Below, piece after piece: positions 34,451 to 42,515 of a DNA stretch of 64,000 bases. The notes under the pieces are model-generated. The model saw nothing but the letters and a program-made list of their open reading frames with translations, had not been told where the DNA came from and did no database searches. The stretch covers positions 687,755 through 751,754 of the forward strand of contig NZ_LMQC01000001.1 of NCBI RefSeq assembly GCF_001424485.1, given 5' to 3'. Position numbers and translations under genes: made by a program. Source of the stretch: Modestobacter sp. Leaf380. GTDB taxonomy: Bacteria; Actinomycetota; Actinomycetes; Mycobacteriales; Geodermatophilaceae. Numbering within the stretch: the first letter of the stretch is position 1; each line of letters opens with the position of its first letter.

Positions 34451-35224
34451 TCAGCCCGCCAGGCCCGGCTGCACCGCCAGCAGGACGACGAGCAGCAGCG
34501 CGAGGGACGCCGTCAGCACGCCCAGCACGGCGGCGTCCCGCAGTGCCCGCTGGCGTGGGGTGGTCTGCCGGGCCAGCGGGGACTCCACCCGCCGGTGCGG
34601 CGCCAGCAGCCGGACGGCGAAGAGCGCGAAGAGCGGCAGCTGGGCCACCCACACGGCGGTGCGCACCCAGCCCTCGGCACGCAGGTCACCGCCCAGGGCC
34701 AGGGCGTGGAACAGGCCCAGCACGTAGGTCAGTGCGGCGGCCTGGTGGGCCAGCAGCCAGGCCCGCCGCGGCACCCGGGACCGCAGGTACCAGCTGGGGC
34801 CCAGCAGGACGGCGAGGTAGAACGCCAGGATGCCGGCCGACCAGCCCAGCCGGCCGACCTCGGCGGTCTGCGGCACGAAGGACACCAGCCACGACCCGCC
34901 GCGCAGGCCCACCACCGACGCGACCGCGTGCACCAGCGTCAGCGCCAGGACGGCCAGGCTGAGCTGGCGGTGCACCGCGACCAGGGTGGTCCGTCGTCCC
35001 GGCACGGCCGGACGGCGGGACCCGGCGACCAGCCCGAGCACCAGGCCGGCGTAGGACCAGACCAGTGCCGCGATCCCGGACCCCAGCAGCAGCTGGTGGG
35101 CGGCTCCGCCCTCCCCCGGCCGGGCCGGCAGCGCGAGGGCCAGCCCGACCGCGGCGAGGGTGACGAGCAGGGCGTGGGCGACCCCGGCGAGCCGGTTCAG
35201 CCGGCGGAGCGGCGCATCGACCAC
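34451..35224 (-). CDS. Ferric-reductase-like haem membrane protein
   Basis: A 257-residue protein with about seven membrane spans. Two His pairs in neighbouring helices (VHRQLSLAVLALTLVHAV and LLAHQAAALTYVLGLFHALALGGD) fit the bis-haem b arrangement of the ferric-oxidoreductase/YedZ-like domain. No flavin domain is attached, so it would need a partner for electrons. The only suitable start is GTG 35224, which overlaps the end of the crotonase gene by 28 bases and implies co-transcription. Electron transfer is inferred. Confidence 0.78.
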   Translation of the reverse strand: MVDAPLRRLNRLAGVAHALLVTLAAVGLALALPARPGEGGAAHQLLLGSGIAALVWSYAGLVLGLVAGSRRPAVPGRRTTLVAVHRQLSLAVLALTLVHAVASVVGLRGGSWLVSFVPQTAEVGRLGWSAGILAFYLAVLLGPSWYLRSRVPRRAWLLAHQAAALTYVLGLFHALALGGDLRAEGWVRTAVWVAQLPLFALFAVRLLAPHRRVESPLARQTTPRQRALRDAAVLGVLTASLALLLVVLLAVQPGLAG

Positions 35225-35934
35225 ATCTGGGCCGGCCGCTCGAACTGGGTGGCGACCTCCCAGCTGACGTGCGGCGGGCCGGTCTCCTTGCGGAAGTTGC
35301 CCACGGCGACCCGGGCGAGCTCGGCGTCGGCGGCGACCCGGGCGGCCAGCTCGCGGGCGCGGGGCTCGACGTCCTCGGGGTCGACGGCGGCCCAGGCCAT
35401 CCCGAGCTCGGCGGCGCGGGTGCCGCTGACCTCCTCACCGAACAGCGCCATGGCCGCGGCGGCCTCCCGGCCGATCAGCCGGGACAGGATGACGAAGTGC
35501 CCGCCGCCGGGGTGCAGGCCGCGCTTGAGGAAGCCGCACAGCAGCCGGGCGTCGGTGGCCACGATCCGCAGGTCGGCGGCCAGGAGCATGTTCATCCCGG
35601 CGCCCACGGCCGAGCCGCGGACGGCGGCGATGGTGGGCACCTGGACCTGGCCCAGCCGGTAGAACGAGTCGTAGATGGCGCCCATGCCGGCGTAGGCGTC
35701 GGGGGCGGCGGGGTCCTTGCCGGCGTCCAGCAGGGTCTGCACGTCACCGCCGGCGCAGAAGCTCTTCCCGACCGCGGTGAGCACCAGCGCGCCGACGTCG
35801 CTGCGGCCGTCGACCTCGTCGAACACGGCGATCAGCTCGGCGGCCATGGCCGGGGTGAGCGCGTTGCGGCGGTCGGGGGCGTTCAGCGTGACGACGGCGA
35901 CGCCGTCGGCCACCTCGAGCAGGACCTCGGACAT
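35197..35934 (-). CDS. Enoyl-CoA hydratase/isomerase (crotonase) family protein
   Basis: A 245-residue crotonase-fold protein. The CoA and oxyanion-hole segments are normal (GKSFCAGGDV and RGSAVGAGMNMLLAADLRI). By eye-alignment with rat mitochondrial hydratase, both catalytic Glu positions (144 and 164) are replaced, by Thr in VATDARLL and by Phe in GFLKRGLHPGGG. Plain hydratase activity is thus doubtful; an isomerase, thioesterase or decarboxylase reaction is possible. The ATG at 35934 has GGAG four bases before. The haem protein gene overlaps its end. Confidence 0.85.
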   Translation of the reverse strand: MSEVLLEVADGVAVVTLNAPDRRNALTPAMAAELIAVFDEVDGRSDVGALVLTAVGKSFCAGGDVQTLLDAGKDPAAPDAYAGMGAIYDSFYRLGQVQVPTIAAVRGSAVGAGMNMLLAADLRIVATDARLLCGFLKRGLHPGGGHFVILSRLIGREAAAAMALFGEEVSGTRAAELGMAWAAVDPEDVEPRARELAARVAADAELARVAVGNFRKETGPPHVSWEVATQFERPAQMWSMRRSAG

Positions 35935-35952
35935 GCATCTCCTCAGACGTGG

Positions 35953-35986
35953 CACGGGGGCCCGGCGACTCTGCCGGACCCCCGTG
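35953..35986 (-). terminator. Terminator of the TetR-exporter operon
   Basis: CACGGGGG (35953-35960) pairs with CCCCCGTG (35979-35986), and CCGGC/GCCGG extends the stem inward past one mismatch to a six-base loop. It lies 31 bases past the exporter stop (leftward) and before the crotonase start. Confidence 0.8.
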
Positions 35987-36016
35987 ATGAGACCACGCCC
36001 GCCGGGGGGCGGCCGC

Positions 36017-37579
36017 TCAGGAGGCGGCGCGCTCCTCCTCCAGCCGCTGCGCGCCGGTGGTGGTCTTCAGCGGCTTCTCCTTGACGAAGAGCACGACCAG
36101 CAGGGCGAGGGCGGCCAGCGGGGTGGCGATGAGGAACAGCTCGGCGGTGGCGTTGCCGTAGGCGGTCTGCACGACCGTCTGCACCTCGGGCGGCAACGTC
36201 GAGACGTCGGGGACGGCGGCCTCGCCGGACCCGCCGCCACCGAGGGCGCCCAGGTCGGAGCTGACCCGGGCGGCGAGGACCGCACCGAGCACGCTGACGC
36301 CGATGGTGCCGCCCAGGCTGCGGAAGAAGGACAGCACCGAGGTGGCCGAGCCCAGCTGGGCGGCCGGGACGTCGTTCTGCGCGGCGAGCACCAGGTTCTG
36401 CATGAGCATGCCGACGCCGGCGCCCATGACCAGCATGTAGACCCCGATGAGCACGATCGAGGTGTCCGCGCCGATGGTGGCCAGCAGGCCGAACCCGACG
36501 GTCATCAGCGCGGCGCCGGTGACCAGGTAGCGCTTCCAGAGCCCGGTGCGGGTGATCAGCTGGCCGGCGACGGTGGAGGACACCAGCAGACCGGCGATCA
36601 TCGGCAGCGACAGCAGCCCGGCGGCGGTCGGCGAGTAGCCCAGCGACACCTGGAAGTACTGGCTCAGGAACACCGTCCCGCCGAAGAGCGCGATGCCGAC
36701 CAGGGCGCTGGCGACGACGGTCAGCGCGACGGTGCGGTTGCGGAAGATCGTCAGCGGCACGACCGGGTCGGCGACCCGGGACTCCACCCACACGGCCAGG
36801 CCGAGGACGGCGAGGCCGCCCAGCACCAGCAGCGCACTGGGCGCGGAGACCCACTCGTAGCTGTTGCCGGCCAGGGTCACCCAGATCAGCAGCATGGAGA
36901 CGCCGGCGGTGATCAGCAGGGCGCCTGACCAGTCCACCCGGACGCCGGTCCGCTTCACCTGGGCGAGCTTCAACGTCTTCTGCAGCAGCACGATGGCCAG
37001 CAGCGCGAACGGCACGCCGATGAAGAAGCACCAGCGCCAGCCCAGCCACGAGGTGTCGACCAGCACGCCGCCGATCAGCGGCCCGGCGACGGTGCCCACG
37101 GCGAAGACGGCACCGAAGATGCCGGCGTACCGGCCCAGCTCGCGCGGCGGGATCATCGCGGCCATCACGATCTGCACCAGCGCGGTCAGGCCGCCGGCGC
37201 CGATGCCCTGCACCACGCGGGCGGCGATGAGCATGGTGGTGTCCTGGGCGAACCCGGAGGCCAGCGAGCCGACGACGAACAGGCCCAGCGAGGACTGCAC
37301 CAGCAGCTTCTGGCTGAACAGGTCGGCGAGCTTGCCCCACAGCGGGACGGTCGTCGTCATCGCCAGCAGCTCGGCGGTGACCACCCAGGTGTAGACGGAC
37401 TGGCTGCCGCCGAGGTCGCTGATGATCGTGGGCAGCGCGTTGGACACGACGGTCCCGGCGAGGATCGCCACGAAGACGCCCATCATCAGGCCGGACAGGG
37501 CCTGCAGCACCTGGCGCCGGTCCATCACCGCCCGGGTGCTGGCCGCGGTCCCCGCGGCGGGGTCCTGGGTGGTGGTCAC
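36017..37579 (-). CDS. MFS multidrug exporter, DHA2 (EmrB/QacA) type
   Basis: A 520-residue exporter with about 14 spans. Span 1 reads LAGTVVSNALPTIISDLGG and motif A LWGKLADLFSQK, both DHA2-like. VQGIGAGGLTALVQIVMAAMIPP is the classical motif C region. GTG 37579 has GAAGGAAGG some 12 bases upstream. It follows the TetR gene by 46 bases and shares its terminator, so it is the likely TetR target. The substrate is unknown. Confidence 0.9.
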   Translation of the reverse strand: MTTTQDPAAGTAASTRAVMDRRQVLQALSGLMMGVFVAILAGTVVSNALPTIISDLGGSQSVYTWVVTAELLAMTTTVPLWGKLADLFSQKLLVQSSLGLFVVGSLASGFAQDTTMLIAARVVQGIGAGGLTALVQIVMAAMIPPRELGRYAGIFGAVFAVGTVAGPLIGGVLVDTSWLGWRWCFFIGVPFALLAIVLLQKTLKLAQVKRTGVRVDWSGALLITAGVSMLLIWVTLAGNSYEWVSAPSALLVLGGLAVLGLAVWVESRVADPVVPLTIFRNRTVALTVVASALVGIALFGGTVFLSQYFQVSLGYSPTAAGLLSLPMIAGLLVSSTVAGQLITRTGLWKRYLVTGAALMTVGFGLLATIGADTSIVLIGVYMLVMGAGVGMLMQNLVLAAQNDVPAAQLGSATSVLSFFRSLGGTIGVSVLGAVLAARVSSDLGALGGGGSGEAAVPDVSTLPPEVQTVVQTAYGNATAELFLIATPLAALALLVVLFVKEKPLKTTTGAQRLEEERAAS

Positions 37580-37625
37580 GGTGTGGTGCCTTCCTTCTCT
37601 GGTTCTCGGGTGTGCGGGGTCGGGG

Positions 37626-38228
37626 TCAGGGGGTGGGCAGGCCGGCGGCGACGGCGTCCAGCGCCTCGTCCAGCACGACCGCCAGCGGGACGTCGGTGGT
37701 GGCGTGCCAGCGCATGACGGCGACCCGGGAGACGGCGCTCAGCACGGCGGCGACGAGGCCGGGGTACAGGTCGGTGGCCGGGTCGGTGCCGGTGCGGGCG
37801 GCGACGGCGGCGGCCACCGAGCGCTCGTCGGTGGCCGACAGCTCGACCAGGCGGGGCAGCAGCGCCGGGGTGGCCGCGATGACGGCGAACCGGGCGCGCC
37901 AGGTGTCGGCGTCGGCCTCGAAGCGCTCGAGCTCGACCCGCAGGGCCACCCGGACCGCCTCGAGCACCGGCAGGGCCGGGTCCACCTCGGCCAGCCGTGC
38001 GGCCAGCCCGGGACGGCCGGCGCCGTCGGGCTGCAGCAGGGCCTCCTCCTTGGAGGCGAAGTGGTTGAAGAACGTCCGGTAGGAGACGTCCGCGGCGGTG
38101 GTGACGTCCTCGACGGTCACGTGGTCGAAGCCGCGCTCGACCGACAGGCGCAGCACCGCGGCGGCCAGGGCGGCCCGGGTGTCGGCCTTCTTGCGCTCGC
38201 GCAGCCCCGTCGTCGTCACGGAGGACAT
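37626..38228 (-). CDS. TetR-family regulator of the downstream exporter
   Basis: A 200-residue repressor with N-terminal helix-turn-helix (LRLSVERGFDHVTVEDVTTAADVSYRTFFNHFASKEEAL) and a ligand-binding C-terminal part. ATG 38228 has GGAG four bases upstream; an earlier ATG at 38255 lies inside the palindromic operator. It is first in an operon with the DHA2 exporter. It probably represses that operon from the site at 38242-38274 and is released by an exported compound. Confidence 0.9.
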   Translation of the reverse strand: MSSVTTTGLRERKKADTRAALAAAVLRLSVERGFDHVTVEDVTTAADVSYRTFFNHFASKEEALLQPDGAGRPGLAARLAEVDPALPVLEAVRVALRVELERFEADADTWRARFAVIAATPALLPRLVELSATDERSVAAAVAARTGTDPATDLYPGLVAAVLSAVSRVAVMRWHATTDVPLAVVLDEALDAVAAGLPTP

Positions 38229-38241
38229 CAGACTCCTTCGC

Positions 38242-38274
38242 TGCACAGTGTGCAACGTTGCTCGCTGTGCAACG
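38242..38274. promoter_or_regulatory. TetR operator cluster
   Basis: Three elements overlap: the palindrome TGCACA-G-TGTGCA (38242-38254), the palindrome GCAACGTTGC (38252-38261), and a second TGTGCAACG (38266-38274) repeating 38249-38257 with a 17-base offset. The cluster is 14 bases ahead of the TetR start in the divergent TetR/IclR region. Confidence 0.7.
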
Positions 38275-38354
38275 GCTCACCATGACGCCGGTCACCCCTG
38301 TCGGGCCGTGCGGGTGGTTCGATCTCCGGACGGGCTGTGCGCGGAGGGAGACAG

Positions 38355-39041
38355 GTGGTCGAGGAGAGCGGGGTGCCGGCGTCCCAGACGCTGGACCGGG
38401 GGATCCGGGTGCTCGAGCACCTGGCGGCGACCCGGGAGCCGCAGACGATCGCGACCGTCGCCGCCGCCGTGGGGGTGCACCGGTCGATCGCCTACCGCTT
38501 GCTGCGCACCCTGGAGGCCCACCGGCTCGTCGAGCGCGACGCCGACGGCGGCTACGGGGTCGGGCTGGGCGTCGTCGGCCTGTCCCGCTCGGTACGCCGC
38601 ACCCTGCAGGCCGCGTCGACCCCCGAGCTCGCCCGGCTGGTCCAGGAGCTGGGCATGACCGCGTTCCTCGTCGTCCGGGACGGCGCCGAGGCGGTGACGG
38701 TGAACGCCGTCGAACCCCGGGACAGCCCGGCGCACGTGGCCTTCCGGCCCGGCAACCGGCACCCGGTGGAGCTCGGGGCGACCGGGCTGGCGCTGCTCGT
38801 GCCCGAGGAGCCCGCGCCCGGTGACCGGCCCGAGCTGGTGGAGGCCCGGCGCCGCGGCTTCGCGTCGTCGCTGGGCGAGGTGATCCCCGGGATGCGGGCG
38901 GTCGCCGCGCCCGTGCGGCACCCCGACGGCTCGACCGCCGGCGCACTCGCGGTGATCTTCGTCGACCAGACCGTCGACGACACCGTCGTGGGCGCCGCGG
39001 TGGTCACCGCCGCCGACCGGGTCTCCGCCGTCCTGGGCTGA
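38355..39041 (+). CDS. IclR-family transcriptional regulator
   Basis: A 228-residue regulator. The N-terminal winged helix reads QTLDRGIRVLEHLA then IATVAAAVGVHRSIAYRLLRTLEAHRLVERD, followed by a GAF-like effector domain (LGATGLALL, GFASSLGEVIPGMRAVAAPV). I chose GTG 38355 with GGAGGGAG upstream. It is divergent from the TetR gene and lies before an epimerase gene (62 bases). It may govern catabolic genes elsewhere; the effector is unknown. Confidence 0.9.
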   Translation: MVEESGVPASQTLDRGIRVLEHLAATREPQTIATVAAAVGVHRSIAYRLLRTLEAHRLVERDADGGYGVGLGVVGLSRSVRRTLQAASTPELARLVQELGMTAFLVVRDGAEAVTVNAVEPRDSPAHVAFRPGNRHPVELGATGLALLVPEEPAPGDRPELVEARRRGFASSLGEVIPGMRAVAAPVRHPDGSTAGALAVIFVDQTVDDTVVGAAVVTAADRVSAVLG

Positions 39042-39103
39042 CGCGCGCGGTTCGACCTCCCGAGGCCGGGTAGGCGCCGGGGACGTCGACGAGGGGAACC
39101 ACC

Positions 39104-40129
39104 GTGCGCTTGCTGGTCCTGGGTGGCGGGGGGTTCCTCGGCTACCACGCCGTGACGGCAGCCCTCGGCCACGGCCACGAGGTGACCGTGCTCAGCCGTT
39201 CCGGGGACTCGGTCGTGGAGGGCGCCGTCGCGCTCACCGGCGACCGGGAGGGCGACCTGTCCGCCCTGGAGACCGGCACCTGGGACGCGGTGCTGGACAC
39301 CTACACCGACACCGACCTGGGGACGCCGGCCGTGCGCCGGACCGCCGAGCTGCTCTCGGGCCGCGTCGGGGTCTACGGCTACGTGTCCGGGATGAGCGTC
39401 TACGCCCCGTCCGGCCCCGCCGTCCCGGCCGAGGACGCCCCGGTCCGCGCGGCCGGCACCGAGCCGGCCGACGACCCGCTGCAGGAGCGGTCGCTGGCCA
39501 AGCTGGGCGCCGAGCAGGTGCTCGACGAGGCCTTCGACGGCCCGGTGTTCCTGCCCCGCGTCGGCATCATGGTGGGCCCGCGGGACCCCTCGGACCGGTT
39601 CTCCTACTGGCCGCTGCGGCTGGCCCGGGCGCACGCCGGCACCCGGGAGGGGCCGGTGCTGGTGCCCGGCGACCCCGGCCGGCCGGTGCAGTACAGCGAC
39701 GCCCGCGACGTCGCCGACTGGGTCGTGCGGGTGCTCGACCGGGGCGGCAGCGGGACCTACAACGCCGTCGGCCCCGGCCGGACCGAGACCCTCGGGGACG
39801 TGCTGGACGCCTGCCAGGTGGCCGCCGGCGCCGAGCCCGGCGACGTCGAGCTGGTCTGGGTCGGTGAGGACTGGCTGCGCGACCAGGTCGCCGACCTGCC
39901 CGAGGAGCGCCGGCCGCTGTGGTTCCCCGAGGACCAGATCCCGCAGGAGGCGGTGGACAGCTCGGCCGCCCTCGCGGCCGGCCTGTCCTTCCGCCCGGTG
40001 CTGGAGACCGCGCGGGACACCCTGGCCTGGTCGTGGGACCACGCGCTCGCGGACGGCCTCGCCGCCGGGCTGACGGCCGACCGCGAGCGCAGCCTCATCG
40101 AGGGCTGGCGGGCCCGGTCGGGTCGCTGA
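39104..40129 (+). CDS. NAD-dependent epimerase/dehydratase family protein
   Basis: A 341-residue Rossmann-fold short-chain dehydrogenase of the extended type. It starts MRLLVLGGGGFLGYHAV, an NAD(P)-binding GGGGFLG loop. The place of the usual YxxxK is taken by an SLAKLGAEQ segment, so the classical Tyr is not evident. It resembles the atypical epimerases near isoflavone-reductase-like proteins. GAGGGG stands before the GTG. Its end overlaps the convergent DUF5996 gene by 35 bases. The substrate is not predictable. Confidence 0.8.
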   Translation: MRLLVLGGGGFLGYHAVTAALGHGHEVTVLSRSGDSVVEGAVALTGDREGDLSALETGTWDAVLDTYTDTDLGTPAVRRTAELLSGRVGVYGYVSGMSVYAPSGPAVPAEDAPVRAAGTEPADDPLQERSLAKLGAEQVLDEAFDGPVFLPRVGIMVGPRDPSDRFSYWPLRLARAHAGTREGPVLVPGDPGRPVQYSDARDVADWVVRVLDRGGSGTYNAVGPGRTETLGDVLDACQVAAGAEPGDVELVWVGEDWLRDQVADLPEERRPLWFPEDQIPQEAVDSSAALAAGLSFRPVLETARDTLAWSWDHALADGLAAGLTADRERSLIEGWRARSGR

Positions 40130-41024
40130 CCCCGCCGGCACAGGCCAGCCCGGGCACGTCCCAGCCGGCCCGGGTCGCACCCGCGGTGTAGGCCGCCTCG
40201 TAGAACGCCAGCACCGCGGCACGCGGGTCGTCGGCGGCCCGGGCGACGTCGTAGGGCAGCACCGCGAGGTGGCTGCCGCCGCGGGCCAGCCAGGTCGCGC
40301 CCTCGGGCAGCGGGTCCTGCTCCAGGCCCGCGGGCTCGGGTGCGGTGTAGGAGTAGAACGCCGGGTCGGGGTGGCTGGGGTCGCCGAACCAGAAGCCGGA
40401 ACTGACGACCTCCCGGCTGTAGGCCTCCCGGGTGACCGGGTCGGCATCGGGCTGGGCGACGACACGGTCGGAGAAGCGGGTCAGGGCCAGGTCGAAGGTG
40501 TGCCAGAAGTGGTGCACCGGGCTGGTCTTGCCGGAGAACCCGCCGGCGAACTCCTCCAGCAGCAGGGAGACCTGGCTGAGCACCTGCCAGTACCGGGTGA
40601 CCGCGACGGGGTCCCAGCTGGCGTGCTCGGTGTCGGCGGCGAAGGGGCGGGCGGCGTCGGGCAGGTCGAAGGGGCGCGCGTCGGCGACGTCGACGTCGAT
40701 GCCGAGCTCGGCCAGCGCCCGGGTGAGGTCGGCGTGCACGTCGGCCACCGAGCGGCCCAGCAGGCTGGAGGACACCCGGCGTCCCTCGACGGTGCTGACG
40801 TCCAGCCGGTGGTCGAGGAGGTCCAGGTCGATGGTGAACGTCGGGTCCAGGCCCATCGGCCGGGTCGTGGTGCCGCGGCCGCTGACGTGCAGGGGCACGT
40901 TCCACCAGTGGTTGCGCCGCGGGCTGGCCAGCAACCGCACCCGGCCCACCAGCTGGGAGACGCGGTGCACGGTGGCCAGGGTGTCGGCCCAGCCGGCGTA
41001 GGGGATCGGGGGCAGGAGCTCCAT
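40095..41024 (-). CDS. DUF5996 family protein
   Basis: A 309-residue soluble protein of unknown function. The beginning LPPIPYAGWADTLATVHR, then RNHWWNVPLHVSGRG and the central KTSPVHHFWHTFDLALTRFS are family hallmarks. HHFWH and the SGFWFGDPSHPDPAFYSYTAPEP segment are rich in potential metal or aromatic ligands. No reaction is known. It converges with the epimerase gene and overlaps it by 35 bases, an arrangement that could limit expression of both. Confidence 0.8.
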   Translation of the reverse strand: MELLPPIPYAGWADTLATVHRVSQLVGRVRLLASPRRNHWWNVPLHVSGRGTTTRPMGLDPTFTIDLDLLDHRLDVSTVEGRRVSSSLLGRSVADVHADLTRALAELGIDVDVADARPFDLPDAARPFAADTEHASWDPVAVTRYWQVLSQVSLLLEEFAGGFSGKTSPVHHFWHTFDLALTRFSDRVVAQPDADPVTREAYSREVVSSGFWFGDPSHPDPAFYSYTAPEPAGLEQDPLPEGATWLARGGSHLAVLPYDVARAADDPRAAVLAFYEAAYTAGATRAGWDVPGLACAGGVSDPTGPASPR

Positions 41025-41084
41025 GGGCCTGATCGTGTCGGTCGCGGCACCGCGCCGTCCAGCCTGCGCACTACCGTCGGGGCC

Positions 41085-41345
41085 ATGACCGAGCCCAGCA
41101 GGCCCGCCTCCGAGGACCTCCCCGACCCGGCCACCGACGGGACCACCGACGAGGACGCTCCCCCGGCGCGCAAGTCCCCGGTGTGGTGGCTGGCCGTGCC
41201 GGCCCTGGTCGCCGGGAACGCCGGCTACCGGCTGCTGCAGGGCGACACCGGCGGCATCTGGCCGTGGGGCGAGGTCGTGATGCTGGTCATCGCACTGGCA
41301 CTGCTGGCGTTCGTGCTGGCCGACCGGCGGCGCGTGCGCCGCTGA
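41085..41345 (+). CDS. Small two-span membrane protein
   Basis: An 86-residue protein: about 30 acidic, Pro-rich residues, then spans VWWLAVPALVAGNAGYRLL and WGEVVMLVIALALLAFVLA, ending in a basic tail RRRVRR. ATG 41085 is the only sensible start. The family is not recognised. Its 3' end overlaps the convergent flavoprotein gene by 59 bases. It is divergent from the DUF5996 gene across 60 bases. Confidence 0.65.
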   Translation: MTEPSRPASEDLPDPATDGTTDEDAPPARKSPVWWLAVPALVAGNAGYRLLQGDTGGIWPWGEVVMLVIALALLAFVLADRRRVRR

Positions 41346-42477
41346 CGGCGTCGGGGAACGAGCGGTCCCCGAAGAGCACCCGCCGGGCCACCGCCCGGCC
41401 CGGTGGGGTGCGCAGCGCGGTGAAGGCGAGCTCGGTCAGCGCCGGTGACCCCAGCGCCGACAGCCCCCGCCGCATCGACAGCCGGCCGCGGAACGACCGG
41501 CGCAGGGCAGCGCCGTCGTAGTGGCGCAGCGGCTCCGACCGCCCGGTGCGCAGCGCCTCGTCCAGCACGGCGACGGCGTGGTCGGACAGCCGCAGGCACG
41601 GGTCCAGCCCGCCCGCGGTGAGCGGGGAGACCGCGCCGGCCGCGTCGCCCACCAGCAGTCCCTCCGCGCACCCGATCCGGCGCAGCAGTCCGCCCACCGG
41701 GATCGGGCCGCCCCGGCGCTCGACCTCGCCCGACCGGTGCCGCGGCAGCCCCGGTGCGGTGGCCGAGAAGCGGGTGAGGGCACCGCGCATGCCGTCGGGG
41801 AAGCGCTCGGCGTGACCGGCGACGCCGACGTGGGCGTGCCGGCCGTCGTCGACGACCCAGGCCAGGTAACCCGGGGCCAGCCGGGGGTCCAGCACGCAGT
41901 GGAACGTCGGGACGACGTCCCGGGCGGGCAGCGACCACACCTCCTCGGCACCCACCAGCAGCCGCTCGTTGCGGTCCAGACCCAGCTCCCGGGCCACCCG
42001 GGACCGGGCGCCGTCGGCACCGACCAGGAAGCGCGCGCGTACCCGGGCCGGGCCGTCGGGTCCCTCGAGCCGGTGCACCCCGGCGTCGTCCCGGCCGACG
42101 TAGCGGGTGCCCAGGGTGAGCCGGACGCCGGCGCGGACCGCGGCGCGGGCGGCGGCGGCGTACAGCCCGGCCATGTCGCCGACCCGGTACTCGTCCCGGT
42201 GGCTGAGCAGCTCGACCGGTCCGCGGGTGCTGGGCGGGTAGAGCACCACCCGGCGGATCGGCGGGCCCAGGCAGTCGGCCGGCAGGTCGTAGTCGTCCAG
42301 GGTCTTGCGGACGAAGATGCCGGTCGTCCGGATGGCGCCGGCCAGCGAGGGCCGGCGGTCGACCAGCTGGACGTCGTGGCCCAGGCGGGCCAGTCCGGTG
42401 GCGGCCTGCAGGCCGGCCAGGCCCGCGCCCACCACCAGCACGTCCGTGGTGCGGGGCGGCGGTGTCGTCGGCGTCAT
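41287..42477 (-). CDS. FAD-dependent oxidoreductase, geranylgeranyl reductase-like
   Basis: A 396-residue flavoprotein. The N-terminal Rossmann loop is VVGAGLAGLQAATGLARLG. VGADGARSRVARELGL and GLLVGDAAGAVSPLTAGGLDPCL are the second and third FAD motifs of the geranylgeranyl reductase and PHBH-like group. It may reduce prenyl chains or hydroxylate an aromatic or lipid; no carotenoid or quinone gene is adjacent. The ATG at 42477 lies just past two small dyads. The C-terminal coding end overlaps a convergent gene. Confidence 0.82.
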   Translation of the reverse strand: MTPTTPPPRTTDVLVVGAGLAGLQAATGLARLGHDVQLVDRRPSLAGAIRTTGIFVRKTLDDYDLPADCLGPPIRRVVLYPPSTRGPVELLSHRDEYRVGDMAGLYAAAARAAVRAGVRLTLGTRYVGRDDAGVHRLEGPDGPARVRARFLVGADGARSRVARELGLDRNERLLVGAEEVWSLPARDVVPTFHCVLDPRLAPGYLAWVVDDGRHAHVGVAGHAERFPDGMRGALTRFSATAPGLPRHRSGEVERRGGPIPVGGLLRRIGCAEGLLVGDAAGAVSPLTAGGLDPCLRLSDHAVAVLDEALRTGRSEPLRHYDGAALRRSFRGRLSMRRGLSALGSPALTELAFTALRTPPGRAVARRVLFGDRSFPDAVSGARAAGRPARTPAVPVR

Positions 42478-42483
42478 GCAGCG

Positions 42484-42515
42484 ATCATCGATGATGATCC
42501 ATCGAAAGTCGATGG
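42484..42515. promoter_or_regulatory. Two adjacent dyads between the GGDEF-EAL and flavoprotein genes
   Basis: ATCATCGATGAT (42484-42495) is a perfect 12-base palindrome. CCATCGA (42499-42505) pairs with TCGATGG (42509-42515) around loop AAG. The 38-base space is AT-rich for this genome. The second dyad could terminate the leftward GGDEF-EAL transcript and the first could be an operator of the flavoprotein gene. Confidence 0.55.
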
